Assembly (NCBI GenBank): GCA_024276195.1
Contig: JAJRXR010000066.1
Span: 1 to 64,000, forward strand
DNA from: Planctomycetota bacterium
Lineage (GTDB): Bacteria; Planctomycetota; Phycisphaerae; Phycisphaerales; UBA1924
Reading direction: 5' to 3'
Length of the DNA stretch: 64,000 nucleotides
The position numbers were made by a program, and so were the translations under genes. The notes beneath the pieces were generated by a model. That model did no database searches, was not told the origin of the DNA, and saw only the letters and a list, made by a program, of their open reading frames with translations. This document shows positions 10,671 to 19,973 of the stretch, one piece after another (within the stretch, counting starts at the first letter, position 1; the number at the start of each line of letters is the position of its first letter).

Positions 10671-11561
10671 GTGATCCGAAGCATGACCGGGTTCGGCGAC
10701 GCCTCGGCCCAGGAAAATGGCGTCCACTATTTCGTCGAGCTGCGCTCGGTGAACAACAAGTACTGCAAGGTGTCGCTGCGCCTGCCCGAGTCGCTCCAGG
10801 GGCTCGAGCCCGCGCTGGATTCGCTGCTGCGCTCGAAGCTCAGCCGCGGGTCGATCACGCTGACGCTCAAGTGCACCGACACGAGCGAGGCCGCAGCGTA
10901 CAACATCAACCAGAAGGCCCTGCAGCGCTACATCGACCAGCTCCGCTCGGCCCCCTCGGTCGCGTCCGGGCATGTGACGCTCGACGCGGCGGCCCTGCTC
11001 GAGCTGCCGGGCGTACTCCAGCCCCCGGCCGACGAGGAGCAGCGTCTGACCAACGCTCGTCGCGCGTGCATGCCGCTGATCGAGGAGTCGCTCACGCACC
11101 TGATCGCGATGCGCCAGCGCGAGGGGATCGCGCTCGGCGAGGAGCTCATCACCCGTCACGCGGCGATCGTCGAGCGATTGGAAGAGATCAAGACCCTGGC
11201 GCCGCGGGTGGTCGCCGAGTACGAGCGAAGGCTCAAAGAACGGATCGAGGCGCTGCTCAACGAGGCGGGTCGCCGGGCCGAGCCGGGGGATCTGGTGCGT
11301 GAGGTCGCGGTGTACGCGGAAAAAACGGACATCGCCGAGGAGATCACACGCCTGGGCGAGCACATGATCCACTTCGCAGAGCTGATCCGGTCCGAAGACG
11401 ACCGCCCGCTGGGTCGGACGATGGACTTTGTGGCGCAGGAGATGCTGCGCGAGGCGAACACGATCGCCTCGAAGAGCCCGGACGCGCGGATCGGGCGTCT
11501 GATCGTCGAGATCAAAGGCGAGATCGACCGGATCAAAGAGCAGGTCCAGAACGCCGAGTAG
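10671..11561 (+). CDS. yicC: YicC family endoribonuclease-like protein
   Basis: Member of the YicC/YloC family; E. coli YicC has been described as an endoribonuclease involved in small-RNA turnover. The 296 residues open with the family hallmark MIRSMTGFGDAS and continue ELRSVNNKYCKVSLRLPE, and close with the conserved C-terminal block (DFVAQEMLREANTIASKS then EIKGEIDRIKEQVQN). The start is a GTG at 10671, fixed by the hallmark. Many bacteria carry yicC beside gmk, which is absent here. The next gene begins 29 bases downstream. Confidence 0.93.
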   Translation: MIRSMTGFGDASAQENGVHYFVELRSVNNKYCKVSLRLPESLQGLEPALDSLLRSKLSRGSITLTLKCTDTSEAAAYNINQKALQRYIDQLRSAPSVASGHVTLDAAALLELPGVLQPPADEEQRLTNARRACMPLIEESLTHLIAMRQREGIALGEELITRHAAIVERLEEIKTLAPRVVAEYERRLKERIEALLNEAGRRAEPGDLVREVAVYAEKTDIAEEITRLGEHMIHFAELIRSEDDRPLGRTMDFVAQEMLREANTIASKSPDARIGRLIVEIKGEIDRIKEQVQNAE

Positions 11562-11590
11562 GGCGCGCGTCTCCGGGGGAATCTGACGCA

Positions 11591-12658
11591 ATGGACGAAG
11601 CGCCCCCCACTCCCCCAACCCCGGCTCCAAAGCCCCGCCCGCCCGAGCGCGAGCAGATGACCACGCCCGAGATCGGCGCGGTCCTGGCCCGGTACGAGCT
11701 GGGCAAGGTCAGCGCCATCCACGAGCTGCGCGCCGGCGACCCGGGCGCGCCCAAGGCGCTCATCGAGTGCGCACGCGGCTCGCTCCTGCTCAAGCGGCGC
11801 TCGCGCGCGTGCGACGATCCGTACCTCGTGGCCTTCCAGCACGGGCTCCAGCTCAGGCTCGAATCCCGGGGCTACCCCGTCGCCCCCCTGCTCGGCACGC
11901 GCGACGAGAACAACTCCATGGTCCAGCTCGACGGGCGCGTCTACGAGCTGTTCAAGTACATCAACGCGCACCCCGCCGACAGATCCGAAAGCGTCGCGGG
12001 GCTCGCCGGCGGAGCGCTCGCCCGCCTCCACCACCTGAGCAAAGGGCACAGCTCATCTTGGACAGCGCCCGAAGATCGCACCTCGGCGCTCGAGCGCGTT
12101 CAGCGGCGCATCGCCCACCTCACCAACGCCCACCCCGCCCTGAGCCCGGCGTGCGAACGCCTCGCGGAGCTGAGCGCGTGGACCCACGGCGCCCTGCTGG
12201 ATCTCGGGCTCGACCGGAGCCCGTCGCGCGTGATCCACGGCGATTGGCACCCGGGCAACACCCTCGTCCGCGATGGGCGCCTGATGGCGGTCATCGACTT
12301 TGACGCCGCCCGGATGGGCGTGCTGGCGAGCGATCTGGCCCAGGGGCTCGTGCAGTTCTCGCTCACGGGCGGCGGGGACGACCCGGACTCGTGGCCCGAT
12401 GCGCCCGACATGAGCCGCCTGCTGGCGCTGTGGCGCGGGTACACGAGCGAGAGCGATCACGAAGCGCCGAGCGAGGCGGCCCGCCGGGCGATCCCGGCGC
12501 TGATGGCTGAAACGCTGGTCATGGAGGCCGCAGCCGGGGTCGGGGCGGACGGGCAGGGCGGGCGCCGCCCGGGGCCTGCATTCCTCGGGGCGATCGCCCG
12601 CAAGGGCCAATGGCTCCGAGCCAACGCCGATGAGCTGGCCCTGGGGCTTGAAGCCTGA
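11591..12658 (+). CDS. aminoglycoside-phosphotransferase-fold kinase
   Basis: APH/choline-kinase-fold protein of 355 residues that probably phosphorylates a small alcohol; substrate unknown. The catalytic loop VIHGDWHPGNTLV (Asp base and Asn) and the Mg-binding IDFDAARMG are intact, and FKYIN marks the hinge. The first ~25 residues are Pro-rich. The layout resembles homoserine-kinase-type and HipA-independent APH proteins rather than antibiotic-resistance enzymes. It lies in a run after yicC, 29 bases apart. The next gene, a PDZ-like secreted protein, starts 42 bases downstream. Confidence 0.8.
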   Translation: MDEAPPTPPTPAPKPRPPEREQMTTPEIGAVLARYELGKVSAIHELRAGDPGAPKALIECARGSLLLKRRSRACDDPYLVAFQHGLQLRLESRGYPVAPLLGTRDENNSMVQLDGRVYELFKYINAHPADRSESVAGLAGGALARLHHLSKGHSSSWTAPEDRTSALERVQRRIAHLTNAHPALSPACERLAELSAWTHGALLDLGLDRSPSRVIHGDWHPGNTLVRDGRLMAVIDFDAARMGVLASDLAQGLVQFSLTGGGDDPDSWPDAPDMSRLLALWRGYTSESDHEAPSEAARRAIPALMAETLVMEAAAGVGADGQGGRRPGPAFLGAIARKGQWLRANADELALGLEA

Positions 12659-12700
12659 AGTTCTCTGGCGTGGAGCGATCGCGAGGGCGATAATCCCGGC

Positions 12701-13708
12701 ATGCCCTCACCCACGATCATGCTCGGGCTGGTTCTCGCTCTGGGCGCCCCGGCGATGGGGTCGGCCCCGCCGCACGAGGCGACGCTGGCCCGCCTCGACG
12801 CCGATACCTTTGACGCGCGCGAGGAGGGCGAGCAAGAGTTGAGCAAGGCCCAGGGGGTCTCGATCGACGACCTGCTGGCGACGCTCGCTCAAGGCGACCT
12901 CGACAGCGAGGCCCACCGGCGCGTCGCGCGGGTCGCGTACAAACGGTTCGTGTCCACGCCCAGGGCGGGGATGGGGGTCGAGTTTGACGTCGAGGTCATC
13001 CTGCCCGAGGGCGTGCCGATCAAGAAGCCGGTCGAGAACTTCCCGGCGTTCGAGCTGATCGAGCCGGGGGATGTGATCCTGACCGCCGACGGGATCACGC
13101 TGCGCAACAACGAACATCTCGGGGCGATCATCGTCTCGCACGACCCGGGCGATGTGCTCACGATCACGCTCGAGCGCGCGGGCGAGCGGATCACGCTTGA
13201 TGTCCCGCTCGGGTCGCTCAGCGCGCTCGGGTCGCAGTCACGCGTCACGCGTGATCGCCTCGACCGCGCGTTCGCCCAGCGCTGTGCCCGCGCTGGCGCC
13301 GCCGACCGACTCATCGAGGGTTCTGTGGGCGCTGGGCTCACGCTCAACGACTGGGCCGAGGCCGAGCTGGGGCTCGCCGACGGGATCGACCCCAACGCAA
13401 CGCCAGCATCGAGCCCGAGGCGGGAACCGCTTGTCCGCGGCGGGCGCCCGCGCACCTCGGGCCCCCAGGGTTCGGCTCGCGACCCGAGAACGACCGCGAT
13501 ATCGACGTCCTCGGGGATCAACCGGCGCAACGCACGCATCATGGCGGGGCGTCTGGGCGAGCTGGCGCGTCAGCGCGTGCGTCTGGCGGTTCGCCTCGAG
13601 CAGGGAACCGAGCCCGAGGCTTCGCTCGAAAAAATCAGGCTCAAACTGCGAGATATCGACGCGCGGATCGGGGAGATGACCCTCGAGCTCGGCGCGCCGG
13701 GCGGGTGA
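12701..13708 (+). CDS. secreted PDZ-like domain protein
   Basis: Predicted exported protein of 335 residues with an N-terminal signal peptide (MPSPTIMLGLVLALGAPAMG, likely cut near residue 20-22). A PDZ-like module lies near residues 85-165: the GMGVEFDVEV strand, then IEPGDVILTADGITLRN and ISHDPGD-like ligand-groove spacing with TITLERAGERITLDVPLG. No protease domain is present, so it is not a DegP-type enzyme. A coiled-coil-like basic region (residues ~275-335) forms the C terminus. Its stop is 10 bases from that of the convergent HD gene. The PDZ call rests on the pattern, not on a search. Confidence 0.65.
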   Translation: MPSPTIMLGLVLALGAPAMGSAPPHEATLARLDADTFDAREEGEQELSKAQGVSIDDLLATLAQGDLDSEAHRRVARVAYKRFVSTPRAGMGVEFDVEVILPEGVPIKKPVENFPAFELIEPGDVILTADGITLRNNEHLGAIIVSHDPGDVLTITLERAGERITLDVPLGSLSALGSQSRVTRDRLDRAFAQRCARAGAADRLIEGSVGAGLTLNDWAEAELGLADGIDPNATPASSPRREPLVRGGRPRTSGPQGSARDPRTTAISTSSGINRRNARIMAGRLGELARQRVRLAVRLEQGTEPEASLEKIRLKLRDIDARIGEMTLELGAPGG

Positions 13709-13718
13709 GCGCCTGTCG

Positions 13719-14252
13719 CTAATCGCCGGTCTTGTCGAGCCCGCCCAGCAGCTCTTCGAGAACACCGATCGCCCGGGCGACGTGCTCCTTGCCCAGCGAG
13801 GGCTGGGCGATAGCGATTGCGCGCTGGCACCGCGCGCGCATCTTCTTGATCCCGCGGTTGCCCGTCGCGATCGCGTCGATCATGTTGTCGTGCGTGTCGC
13901 CCAGCTTGACCAGGTGCGCCCGCCACCCGGCCTTGGTGAGCTGCTCGTCGTAGGCGGGCTCGCGGTCGGGCTCGGGCAGGCGCATGTCCTTGGTCATGGC
14001 CGCGACCACGTCCGCCACCTCGCGCCCGAACAGCTTTTCGATGTCGTCGTAATCGACGGGCGTGTCCTCGATGGTGTCGTGCAGCAGCGCGCCCGCCAGG
14101 CACGCGTCGTCATCGCACCCGAACAGATCGCGGATGGTCATCGCGACGCGGAACGGGTGGGCGGCGTAGGGCGTCTTCCCGTCGCGCCGCGTCTGGCCCG
14201 CGTGGGCACGGGCGGCGAAGCTCGCGGCCTCCTGCCAGAGACGCCTGTTCAT
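13719..14252 (-). CDS. HD-domain hydrolase, small alarmone hydrolase (MESH1)-like
   Basis: Predicted metal-dependent phosphohydrolase of 177 residues related to the hydrolase half of RelA/SpoT proteins. Matching blocks: ARAHAGQTRRDGKTPYAAHPFRVA (first His), AGALLHDTIEDT (HD pair) and LVKLGDTHDNM (final Asp). No synthetase, TGS or ACT domain is present, so it would only degrade (p)ppGpp or a similar nucleotide. The ATG at 14252 gives a normal N terminus. It lies 23 bases downstream of the GH35-like gene on the same strand and is probably co-transcribed. In typical SpoT/MESH1 the last motif is closer to KLADRxxN, so substrate assignment is tentative. Confidence 0.78.
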   Translation of the reverse strand: MNRRLWQEAASFAARAHAGQTRRDGKTPYAAHPFRVAMTIRDLFGCDDDACLAGALLHDTIEDTPVDYDDIEKLFGREVADVVAAMTKDMRLPEPDREPAYDEQLTKAGWRAHLVKLGDTHDNMIDAIATGNRGIKKMRARCQRAIAIAQPSLGKEHVARAIGVLEELLGGLDKTGD

Positions 14253-14275
14253 CGCAACAACTCCCGGCGCTCGGT

Positions 14276-17119
14276 TCACGCCTCGGGCGAGCTCGCCCGG
14301 ATCGGGCGGGCGCCCTCGCGGTACACCACCTTGGCCCGGGACGGGGTTCCGCCGCACTCGTCAAAGATCATCACGCGGTTGCCCTTGGCCTTGAGCGCCG
14401 AGCGGGGCAGGGGCATCGCGTTGATCGGGCCGACCCTTGCGCCTGCGCAGGTGCTGACAAAGTAGCGCCCGAGGTTCTCGCCGTTGAGAAAGACCACGCC
14501 CTTGGTCAGGCCGGTCAGGTCGAGCTCGAGCGGGATGTCGGGCTCAAGTATGGCGTCGAAGGTGGCCCGCCACCACGTCGGCCCCGTCGGCTTGGTGTCC
14601 TTGGTCGCCTTCTTGAACATCGTCGCGGCGGGCTTCTCCCACTTGGCGAACGCCCACGACGCCTTGAGCGTCAGAGCGTTGGCCCCCTCAAGGAACACCG
14701 TCTGCTCGATGGCCTTGGTGAACTCGCTGACCTGCTCCTGGGCGAGATCCGGGTCGATGATGTCGACCATGGGGACGATCTGGAGCGTGTTGGCGCCGCG
14801 CTTGGTCGCCTCGTGGTCGAGGACGACCTCTCTGGCGGCGCCCGCCTCCAGGAAGCGGTACGCCTCGTCGTTGAGCACGATCACACACCGCGCCGGCAGC
14901 GCTGGCATGTGCATCAGCAGCGGCGTCTTCTTCCGGTGCTGGAATGTCCACGTGATCCGGCTGTGCGAGGTCGTGTCCCCCGACAGCATGTTCATCAGCG
15001 GGGTGAAGTGCGTCAGCGGCTCGATCGGGTCGGCGGACTCGACACTCGCCTTGCCCATCTTGAACGGGACCACCTCGTAGAGATGATCGGGCAGGCCCTT
15101 GGGCGCCGCCAGATCAACCCCGGACGAGGCCCGTCCCATGTTGTCGGCGAGCACGACAAGAGTTTGCGCCTCTTTCTTGAGCGTGAGGGTGATGGTGGGC
15201 TGGGCGTCGGCGCCTCGCCCGAGCACACCGACCCGCTCGCCATCAAGGATGAGCGTGAGGCGGTCGCCCCCGTGGGGGGCGGCGATGGTGGTCTTGCCGC
15301 CCGCGCCGCCCTTGAGCTTGAGGCGGTACCACCCGTACCCGTAGGGCGAGCCGAGCACGCCCAGGTCCGCCGGGCCAGAGATCGCGGCGTAGCGCGGGCT
15401 CTCGCCCGAGATCTGGTCGCTCGCGGGCGCCGCTTCGAGCGAGGCGAGGCTCGTCTTGCCCGACTTGGGCAGCGCGGGCGCAGGCTCATCGTCCTTGAAC
15501 GAGATGTTTTTGACCGCGCCGCCCTTCGAGACGCGGACGTACACCTTGTTCTCGCCCTCGACGGGCTGCCCGCCTGAGGTGATGCCCGCGACACCGACGT
15601 AGACCGCGTCGTCGGCGAGGAACGTCTGGTCGATGAGCTCTTCCGAGCAGACGACGACGAAGACACCCTCGACCTCTTCGACGATGGGCTTGCGTCCGCG
15701 GGGGATATCGACCTCGACGGGGGCGCCGTCGATCGAGAGCGATCCGCGACCGCCCGCGGGTCCGTAGCAGACGAAGACATCGCCGACGACGCCGAAGGCG
15801 TTGAGCGAGCAGTAGTCGAGCGTGGCGCGCGCATTGAGGTTGACATCGAACAGGCACCAGGCGACGGACTGGCGCCCGAGATCGACCGGCAGGGTCATGC
15901 CGTCGGGCATGAGCAGGCCGATGCGCGACAGCGAAGTGCGATCTGCCTTGTCCTCGACATCCTCAGCGTTGGCGAAGATAAAGGCGATATCGCCCTGGGC
16001 GCCCCGGACGGGCGTGATGATCGGGGCGAGCATCGAGGGCTTGGAGCTGCGGGTTGTGCCGCCCGGCGCGTGGGTCGGGTCGAGCACGATCGGCTGCTGG
16101 TCCGCGTCAAGATGCGCAAGGACGCGCCCGAACTGCGAGGCGAACGTGGCAATGCGTCGCACGAGGGGGTAGTGCTGGCTGGGGACGCCGTGCGGATCGA
16201 GCGGCGAGGCGAGGTCCTGGATCGGCGCGTAGTGGGCGCCTTCGCCCTCGGGCGCCTGCCCGCCCCAGAACGCGGGGGTGATACCCGAAGTAAACGGGTT
16301 GAGCACAAACTGCCCCCCGCCGGCGAGAATCTCGGTCAGGCGGCGCTGGACCACGGCGGGCGAGGGCGCGGGCTCGGGCTCGCGACCGAAGACGGGGCGG
16401 GTCTTGGCGCCGAAGTCGATGATGAGTCGGGGCTGGTCACGCCTGACGATGTTCAGCTCGCGCAGGGTGCGCAGCATGTCGCTCTGCCCGACCCAGCCGT
16501 CGATCTCGCCCTCGACGGCGTGCGACTGCCAGAGGTTGTTGGCGTTGATCTTGGGGACGTTGAGCCCGCTCTCGCGCTGGTAGCGGGCGAGCTCGCCGAG
16601 GTATTTGGTGGCCAGCTCGTCGAGGCCGCAGGTCCACTGCGACTCGTTCTGGATGAGCAGCAGCGAGCCCCCCCGCCCGGAGGAGGTCACCTGGCGGGGT
16701 CTGATCTGGTCGGCCAAAGCGGTGAGATACCGCCCGCAGGCCTCGAGGAAGGGCTGGTTGGCGGTTCGGAGCTGCATGTCGGGAATCTGGAGGAGCCAGG
16801 CGGGGAGCCCGCCGAGATCCCACCCGGAGCCGACGAAGGGGCCTGGGCGGAGGATGCAGTGCATCCCGGCCTGCCCGACGGCTTCGACGAACTTTTTGAT
16901 GTCGTTCGGACCCGTGAAATCGAACTGCCCGGGGCGGAGCTCGATCGGAGCCCAGAAGATCGGGGTCTCGATGGTGTTGAACCCGGCAATCTTGGCGGCG
17001 TGAATCCGGTCCGCCCACTCGTCACGGGCGATCCGCTGATAGTGGATCGAGGCGCCAACGAGCCAGAGGCGTCGCCCGTCGAGCAGAAAGCTCCGACCGT
17101 CGTAGGTCACTGAAGGCAT
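14276..17119 (-). CDS. GH35 beta-galactosidase-like protein
   Basis: Large glycosidase-like protein of 947 residues. The N-terminal TIM barrel follows family 35: GASIHYQRIARDEWADRI, AGFNTIETPIFWAPIELRPG, DFTGPNDIKKFVEA, ILRPGPFVGSGWDLGGLPAWLL. The acid/base Glu is visible as E159 in IQNESQ. The usual nucleophile block (TEFWxGWFDxWG) appears as IDFGAKTRPVFG, with Asp235 where Glu is expected, so activity is uncertain. The C-terminal half holds beta-sandwich regions, including one near residues 600-660 and one ending DLTGLTKGVVFLNGENLGRYF, as in GH35 jelly-roll domains. No signal peptide is visible. The ATG at 17119 is preferred; TTG at 17152 is an alternative. It is divergent from the TolC-family gene. 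Confidence 0.82.
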   Translation of the reverse strand: MPSVTYDGRSFLLDGRRLWLVGASIHYQRIARDEWADRIHAAKIAGFNTIETPIFWAPIELRPGQFDFTGPNDIKKFVEAVGQAGMHCILRPGPFVGSGWDLGGLPAWLLQIPDMQLRTANQPFLEACGRYLTALADQIRPRQVTSSGRGGSLLLIQNESQWTCGLDELATKYLGELARYQRESGLNVPKINANNLWQSHAVEGEIDGWVGQSDMLRTLRELNIVRRDQPRLIIDFGAKTRPVFGREPEPAPSPAVVQRRLTEILAGGGQFVLNPFTSGITPAFWGGQAPEGEGAHYAPIQDLASPLDPHGVPSQHYPLVRRIATFASQFGRVLAHLDADQQPIVLDPTHAPGGTTRSSKPSMLAPIITPVRGAQGDIAFIFANAEDVEDKADRTSLSRIGLLMPDGMTLPVDLGRQSVAWCLFDVNLNARATLDYCSLNAFGVVGDVFVCYGPAGGRGSLSIDGAPVEVDIPRGRKPIVEEVEGVFVVVCSEELIDQTFLADDAVYVGVAGITSGGQPVEGENKVYVRVSKGGAVKNISFKDDEPAPALPKSGKTSLASLEAAPASDQISGESPRYAAISGPADLGVLGSPYGYGWYRLKLKGGAGGKTTIAAPHGGDRLTLILDGERVGVLGRGADAQPTITLTLKKEAQTLVVLADNMGRASSGVDLAAPKGLPDHLYEVVPFKMGKASVESADPIEPLTHFTPLMNMLSGDTTSHSRITWTFQHRKKTPLLMHMPALPARCVIVLNDEAYRFLEAGAAREVVLDHEATKRGANTLQIVPMVDIIDPDLAQEQVSEFTKAIEQTVFLEGANALTLKASWAFAKWEKPAATMFKKATKDTKPTGPTWWRATFDAILEPDIPLELDLTGLTKGVVFLNGENLGRYFVSTCAGARVGPINAMPLPRSALKAKGNRVMIFDECGGTPSRAKVVYREGARPIRASSPEA

Positions 17120-17300
17120 AGGTGGTTGTGCTCCGGAGCCCACTGGCGACAAAAAAGCAGCTGGGCAGAATCCGCCCGGCGTCCGCAGGACGCCCCGAAC
17201 ACCGCCGGGCGTGGGACCGAGAGGATAGAACCCTCTCTTGCAATCAGCAACGCACCGAGACTCTCGACGGTACAGTCAGCCCCGAGAACGGCCTCTTTTT

Positions 17301-19139
17301 ATGCGTGATTTTCGATTTCGTCCCGTCCCGAGCCCACAACCCCGCCCCGCGGGGCGCTTGCGCATTCCCTGCGCACTGGCCCTGTTCGGGGTTCTGGCCT
17401 CGTCCATGCTCGGGTGCGCCAACCCGCTCGGGCGGGTTGACGCCCACACGGACCGCCTGCTGCGCGAGCGTTCGGAGGAACTGGGCGGGGGAGCCGTGGC
17501 GCCCAAGGTCCGCGACCGATCCATCAGCACCGAGCGAAGCTCCGGGCGGTACCGAACCAGCCTGCCCACCGCGAACCCCGGGGCCTCGTCGCTGAGCTTT
17601 CGCCCCGCCCTGGCGGACCGGGATGTGGCCGACCGTCTCGAGCGGTACGCCCGCGAGTCGCTGCCCATGCCGGGCGAAGCCTCGGGCCAGGGCGTGCGCA
17701 CACTGACGCTCTCCGAGACGTTCAGGCTCACCCAGTCCAGCGGGCGTGAGTTCCGCTTCGCCGAGGAAGACTACATCCTCGCGGCGATCCGCCTGCTCAT
17801 CGAGCGCCACCTCTGGAGCCCCCGCCTGTTCAACGACACCACGGCCCGCCTCTCGGGAAGCGGGACGGACGGACGCTTCGAGCACGCGCTGGACCTGATC
17901 AACACCCTGCGCGTCACTAAACGCCTGCCCTACGGCGGCGAGGTCGAGGCGCGCTGGGTCGTCAACGCGACCGAGCAGCTCCGCACGCAGGCCACGGGCA
18001 GGTACCGCCAGTCGTCGGAGCTGGCGCTCTCGGGCAACATCCCGCTGCTGCGCGGAGCCGGGCAGGTTGCCCGCGAATCTCGCATCCAGGCCGAGCGCAA
18101 CCTGATCTATGCGGCGCGGAACTTCGAGCGGTTCCGGCGTTCGCTGCTCGTGGACATCGCGGCGGACTTCTTTGCGCTGATCCAGTCGCGCGACCGGATC
18201 GCCAACCAGGTGCGCCAGATCGAGGGGCTCAAGCGTGACAACGAGGCGACCGGGGCGAAGGTGCGGGCCGGGCGCCTGCGCGCGTTCCAGCAGCAGATCA
18301 CGGCCAGCCGCCTGAGCCAGGCGCAGCAGCAGCTCGCACGCCTGCGCGAGAGCTACATCCTCCAGCTCGACCGGTTCAAGCTGCGCCTGGGCCTGAACAT
18401 CACCGACGCGATCGACATCGACCCGGCGATCTTTGATGTCCTCGAGCCGGACACGACGCTGCGCGAGGCGATGGAGCTGGCCCTGGAATACCGCCTGGAC
18501 CTGCAGAACCGGCGCGACCAGCTCGACGACCAGCGCCGGGCTGTCGCCAACGCGCGGAACGATCTTTTGCCGGACCTCAACCTCGACGGGACGGTCTCGA
18601 TCCCGACGGACCCGCTGGCCCGCGAGGGGGGCGTGCTGATCCAGCCCGAGGAGCTGAACTATTCGGTGGGCGCGACGTTCAGCCTGCCCCTGGACCGGCG
18701 GATCGAACGCCTCAACGTCCGTCAGGCGATCGTCGGGCTTGAGCGAGCGCAGCGGGCGTACGACGAGTTCCGCGACAACGTGATCATCGCCGGGCGCCAG
18801 GCGGTCCGCAACGTGGACCTGGCGCGGTTCCAGCTGCAGCTCGCCGAAGAGCAGGTTCGGATCAACGAGCTTGGCCTTGAGGAGCTGCTGCTGCGCGATG
18901 ATTCGGACCCGCAGAGCGTGGTAGACCGGCGCATCGCGCTGCTGACGGCGGAGAACGCGCGCGACCAGGCGATCGCGGACCTGCGCAACGCGATCCTCAA
19001 CTTTCTGCTGGCGACGGGACAGGCGCGGGTCCGGGCGGACGGGACGTTCGAGCCGCTGCCGGGGATGGTCGAGGGCGAGGACGCAGCGCCGGCGGCGGGC
19101 GATGAGCTCGACGACATGATCCCGGTTGGCGCCCCCTGA
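17301..19139 (+). CDS. TolC-family outer membrane efflux lipoprotein
   Basis: Outer-membrane channel component of tripartite export systems, 612 residues. The N terminus has a signal peptide ending in lipobox LASSMLGC, with Cys39 as the lipidated residue. Two long alpha-helical repeats typical of the OEP family follow (e.g. RNFERFRRSLLVDIAADFFALIQSRDR and VANARNDLLPDLNLDGTV), each with the coil-forming Gln/Arg/Ala-rich pattern. It is longer than E. coli TolC (~470 mature). The ATG at 17301 has no clear ribosome-binding site; a T-run precedes it. No membrane-fusion or inner-membrane pump gene is adjacent, so the partner must be encoded elsewhere. A hairpin follows the stop. Confidence 0.88.
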   Translation: MRDFRFRPVPSPQPRPAGRLRIPCALALFGVLASSMLGCANPLGRVDAHTDRLLRERSEELGGGAVAPKVRDRSISTERSSGRYRTSLPTANPGASSLSFRPALADRDVADRLERYARESLPMPGEASGQGVRTLTLSETFRLTQSSGREFRFAEEDYILAAIRLLIERHLWSPRLFNDTTARLSGSGTDGRFEHALDLINTLRVTKRLPYGGEVEARWVVNATEQLRTQATGRYRQSSELALSGNIPLLRGAGQVARESRIQAERNLIYAARNFERFRRSLLVDIAADFFALIQSRDRIANQVRQIEGLKRDNEATGAKVRAGRLRAFQQQITASRLSQAQQQLARLRESYILQLDRFKLRLGLNITDAIDIDPAIFDVLEPDTTLREAMELALEYRLDLQNRRDQLDDQRRAVANARNDLLPDLNLDGTVSIPTDPLAREGGVLIQPEELNYSVGATFSLPLDRRIERLNVRQAIVGLERAQRAYDEFRDNVIIAGRQAVRNVDLARFQLQLAEEQVRINELGLEELLLRDDSDPQSVVDRRIALLTAENARDQAIADLRNAILNFLLATGQARVRADGTFEPLPGMVEGEDAAPAAGDELDDMIPVGAP

Positions 19140-19142
19140 TCT

Positions 19143-19163
19143 GAGCCGGTTGGAAACCGGCTC
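19143..19163. terminator. hairpin between convergent TolC-family and GNAT genes
   Basis: GAGCCGGTT and AACCGGCTC form a perfect 9-bp stem with loop GGA, 4 bases after one stop and 10 before the other. It could terminate both convergent transcripts. No T-run follows. The motif also looks like a planctomycete-type interspersed palindrome. Confidence 0.6.
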
Positions 19164-19172
19164 CACCCGGAA

Positions 19173-19829
19173 TCAAGCGGCGGACTTGACGAAGAAGTCG
19201 TGCATGCGCCACGCCGAACCGACCTGCAGGTGCGATCGCTGCGACGGGTCTTCGCAAAAACCGAGGCGCTCGACCATGCGCTGGCAGACCGTGTTCTCCG
19301 GATCAACCCCCGCGTGGACCGCGTGCAGCCCGAGGCCCGCGGGCGGGTCGGACAGCGCGAACCTGAGCATCGCTCTGACGCCCTCGGTCGCGAGCCCCCG
19401 GCGGGTGAAATCGCGACCGACCCACCAGACGGCGTCGGCGTGCCAGCTCAGGCCGCGCGTGATCGCGTTGAGGTTGAAGGCGCCGATGATCGAGCCGTCT
19501 TCCAGAACGCCGATGCGTCTCCACGCCTCGCCCGTTTCATCGCCGGCGCGCCGGCGCGCGAGCTGACGATCGAAATACGCCTCGTCGCTCTCTCCCGCGC
19601 CATTGAGCGGGACCCAAGGCGTCAGGTGTGACCGGCTCTCGCTTACCAGGGTCAAAAACGCCTCGCGGTCCGCCTCGACCAGCGGGCGGAGCGTCAGGCG
19701 GGGCGTGCGGACCTCGGACGGGCTGATGACCTCGACGGGGGTCTGCGGCGACAGGCGCCCGAGCAACTCTCTCGATGAGGCTCGCACGGCGGTTCGCAGC
19801 GGACTGATTCGCAGGGCTGGGCGTGGCAC
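19173..19829 (-). CDS. GNAT-family N-acetyltransferase (RimJ/RimL type)
   Basis: Acetyl-CoA-dependent acetyltransferase of 218 residues, probably acting on a protein N terminus or an amino group. The RimJ-like opening is RTPRLTLRPLVEADREAFLTLV; WVGRDFTRRGLATEGVRAML is the acetyl-CoA pyrophosphate loop (R/QxxGxG/A class), and AGVDPENTVCQRMVERLGF is the family's final motif. The start is GTG 19829, preceded by AAAGGGAG about 6 bases upstream; an ORF extension to 19928 has no support. It is convergent with the TolC-family gene and downstream of glmS (144 bases). Confidence 0.86.
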   Translation of the reverse strand: MPRPALRISPLRTAVRASSRELLGRLSPQTPVEVISPSEVRTPRLTLRPLVEADREAFLTLVSESRSHLTPWVPLNGAGESDEAYFDRQLARRRAGDETGEAWRRIGVLEDGSIIGAFNLNAITRGLSWHADAVWWVGRDFTRRGLATEGVRAMLRFALSDPPAGLGLHAVHAGVDPENTVCQRMVERLGFCEDPSQRSHLQVGSAWRMHDFFVKSAA

Positions 19830-19973
19830 GGCGTGGCTCCCTTTCCGGATAAGTCCCGGGCGATGCAGGGGGCCAATCGGCTCTGGATAGGCCTCAAGCT
19901 CCAAGAACAGGACGCGAGAACCGGGCAAAAGGTTCTCGGACGTTCCTGGGGCGCCGTTCCGAGGGCGCCTCGC

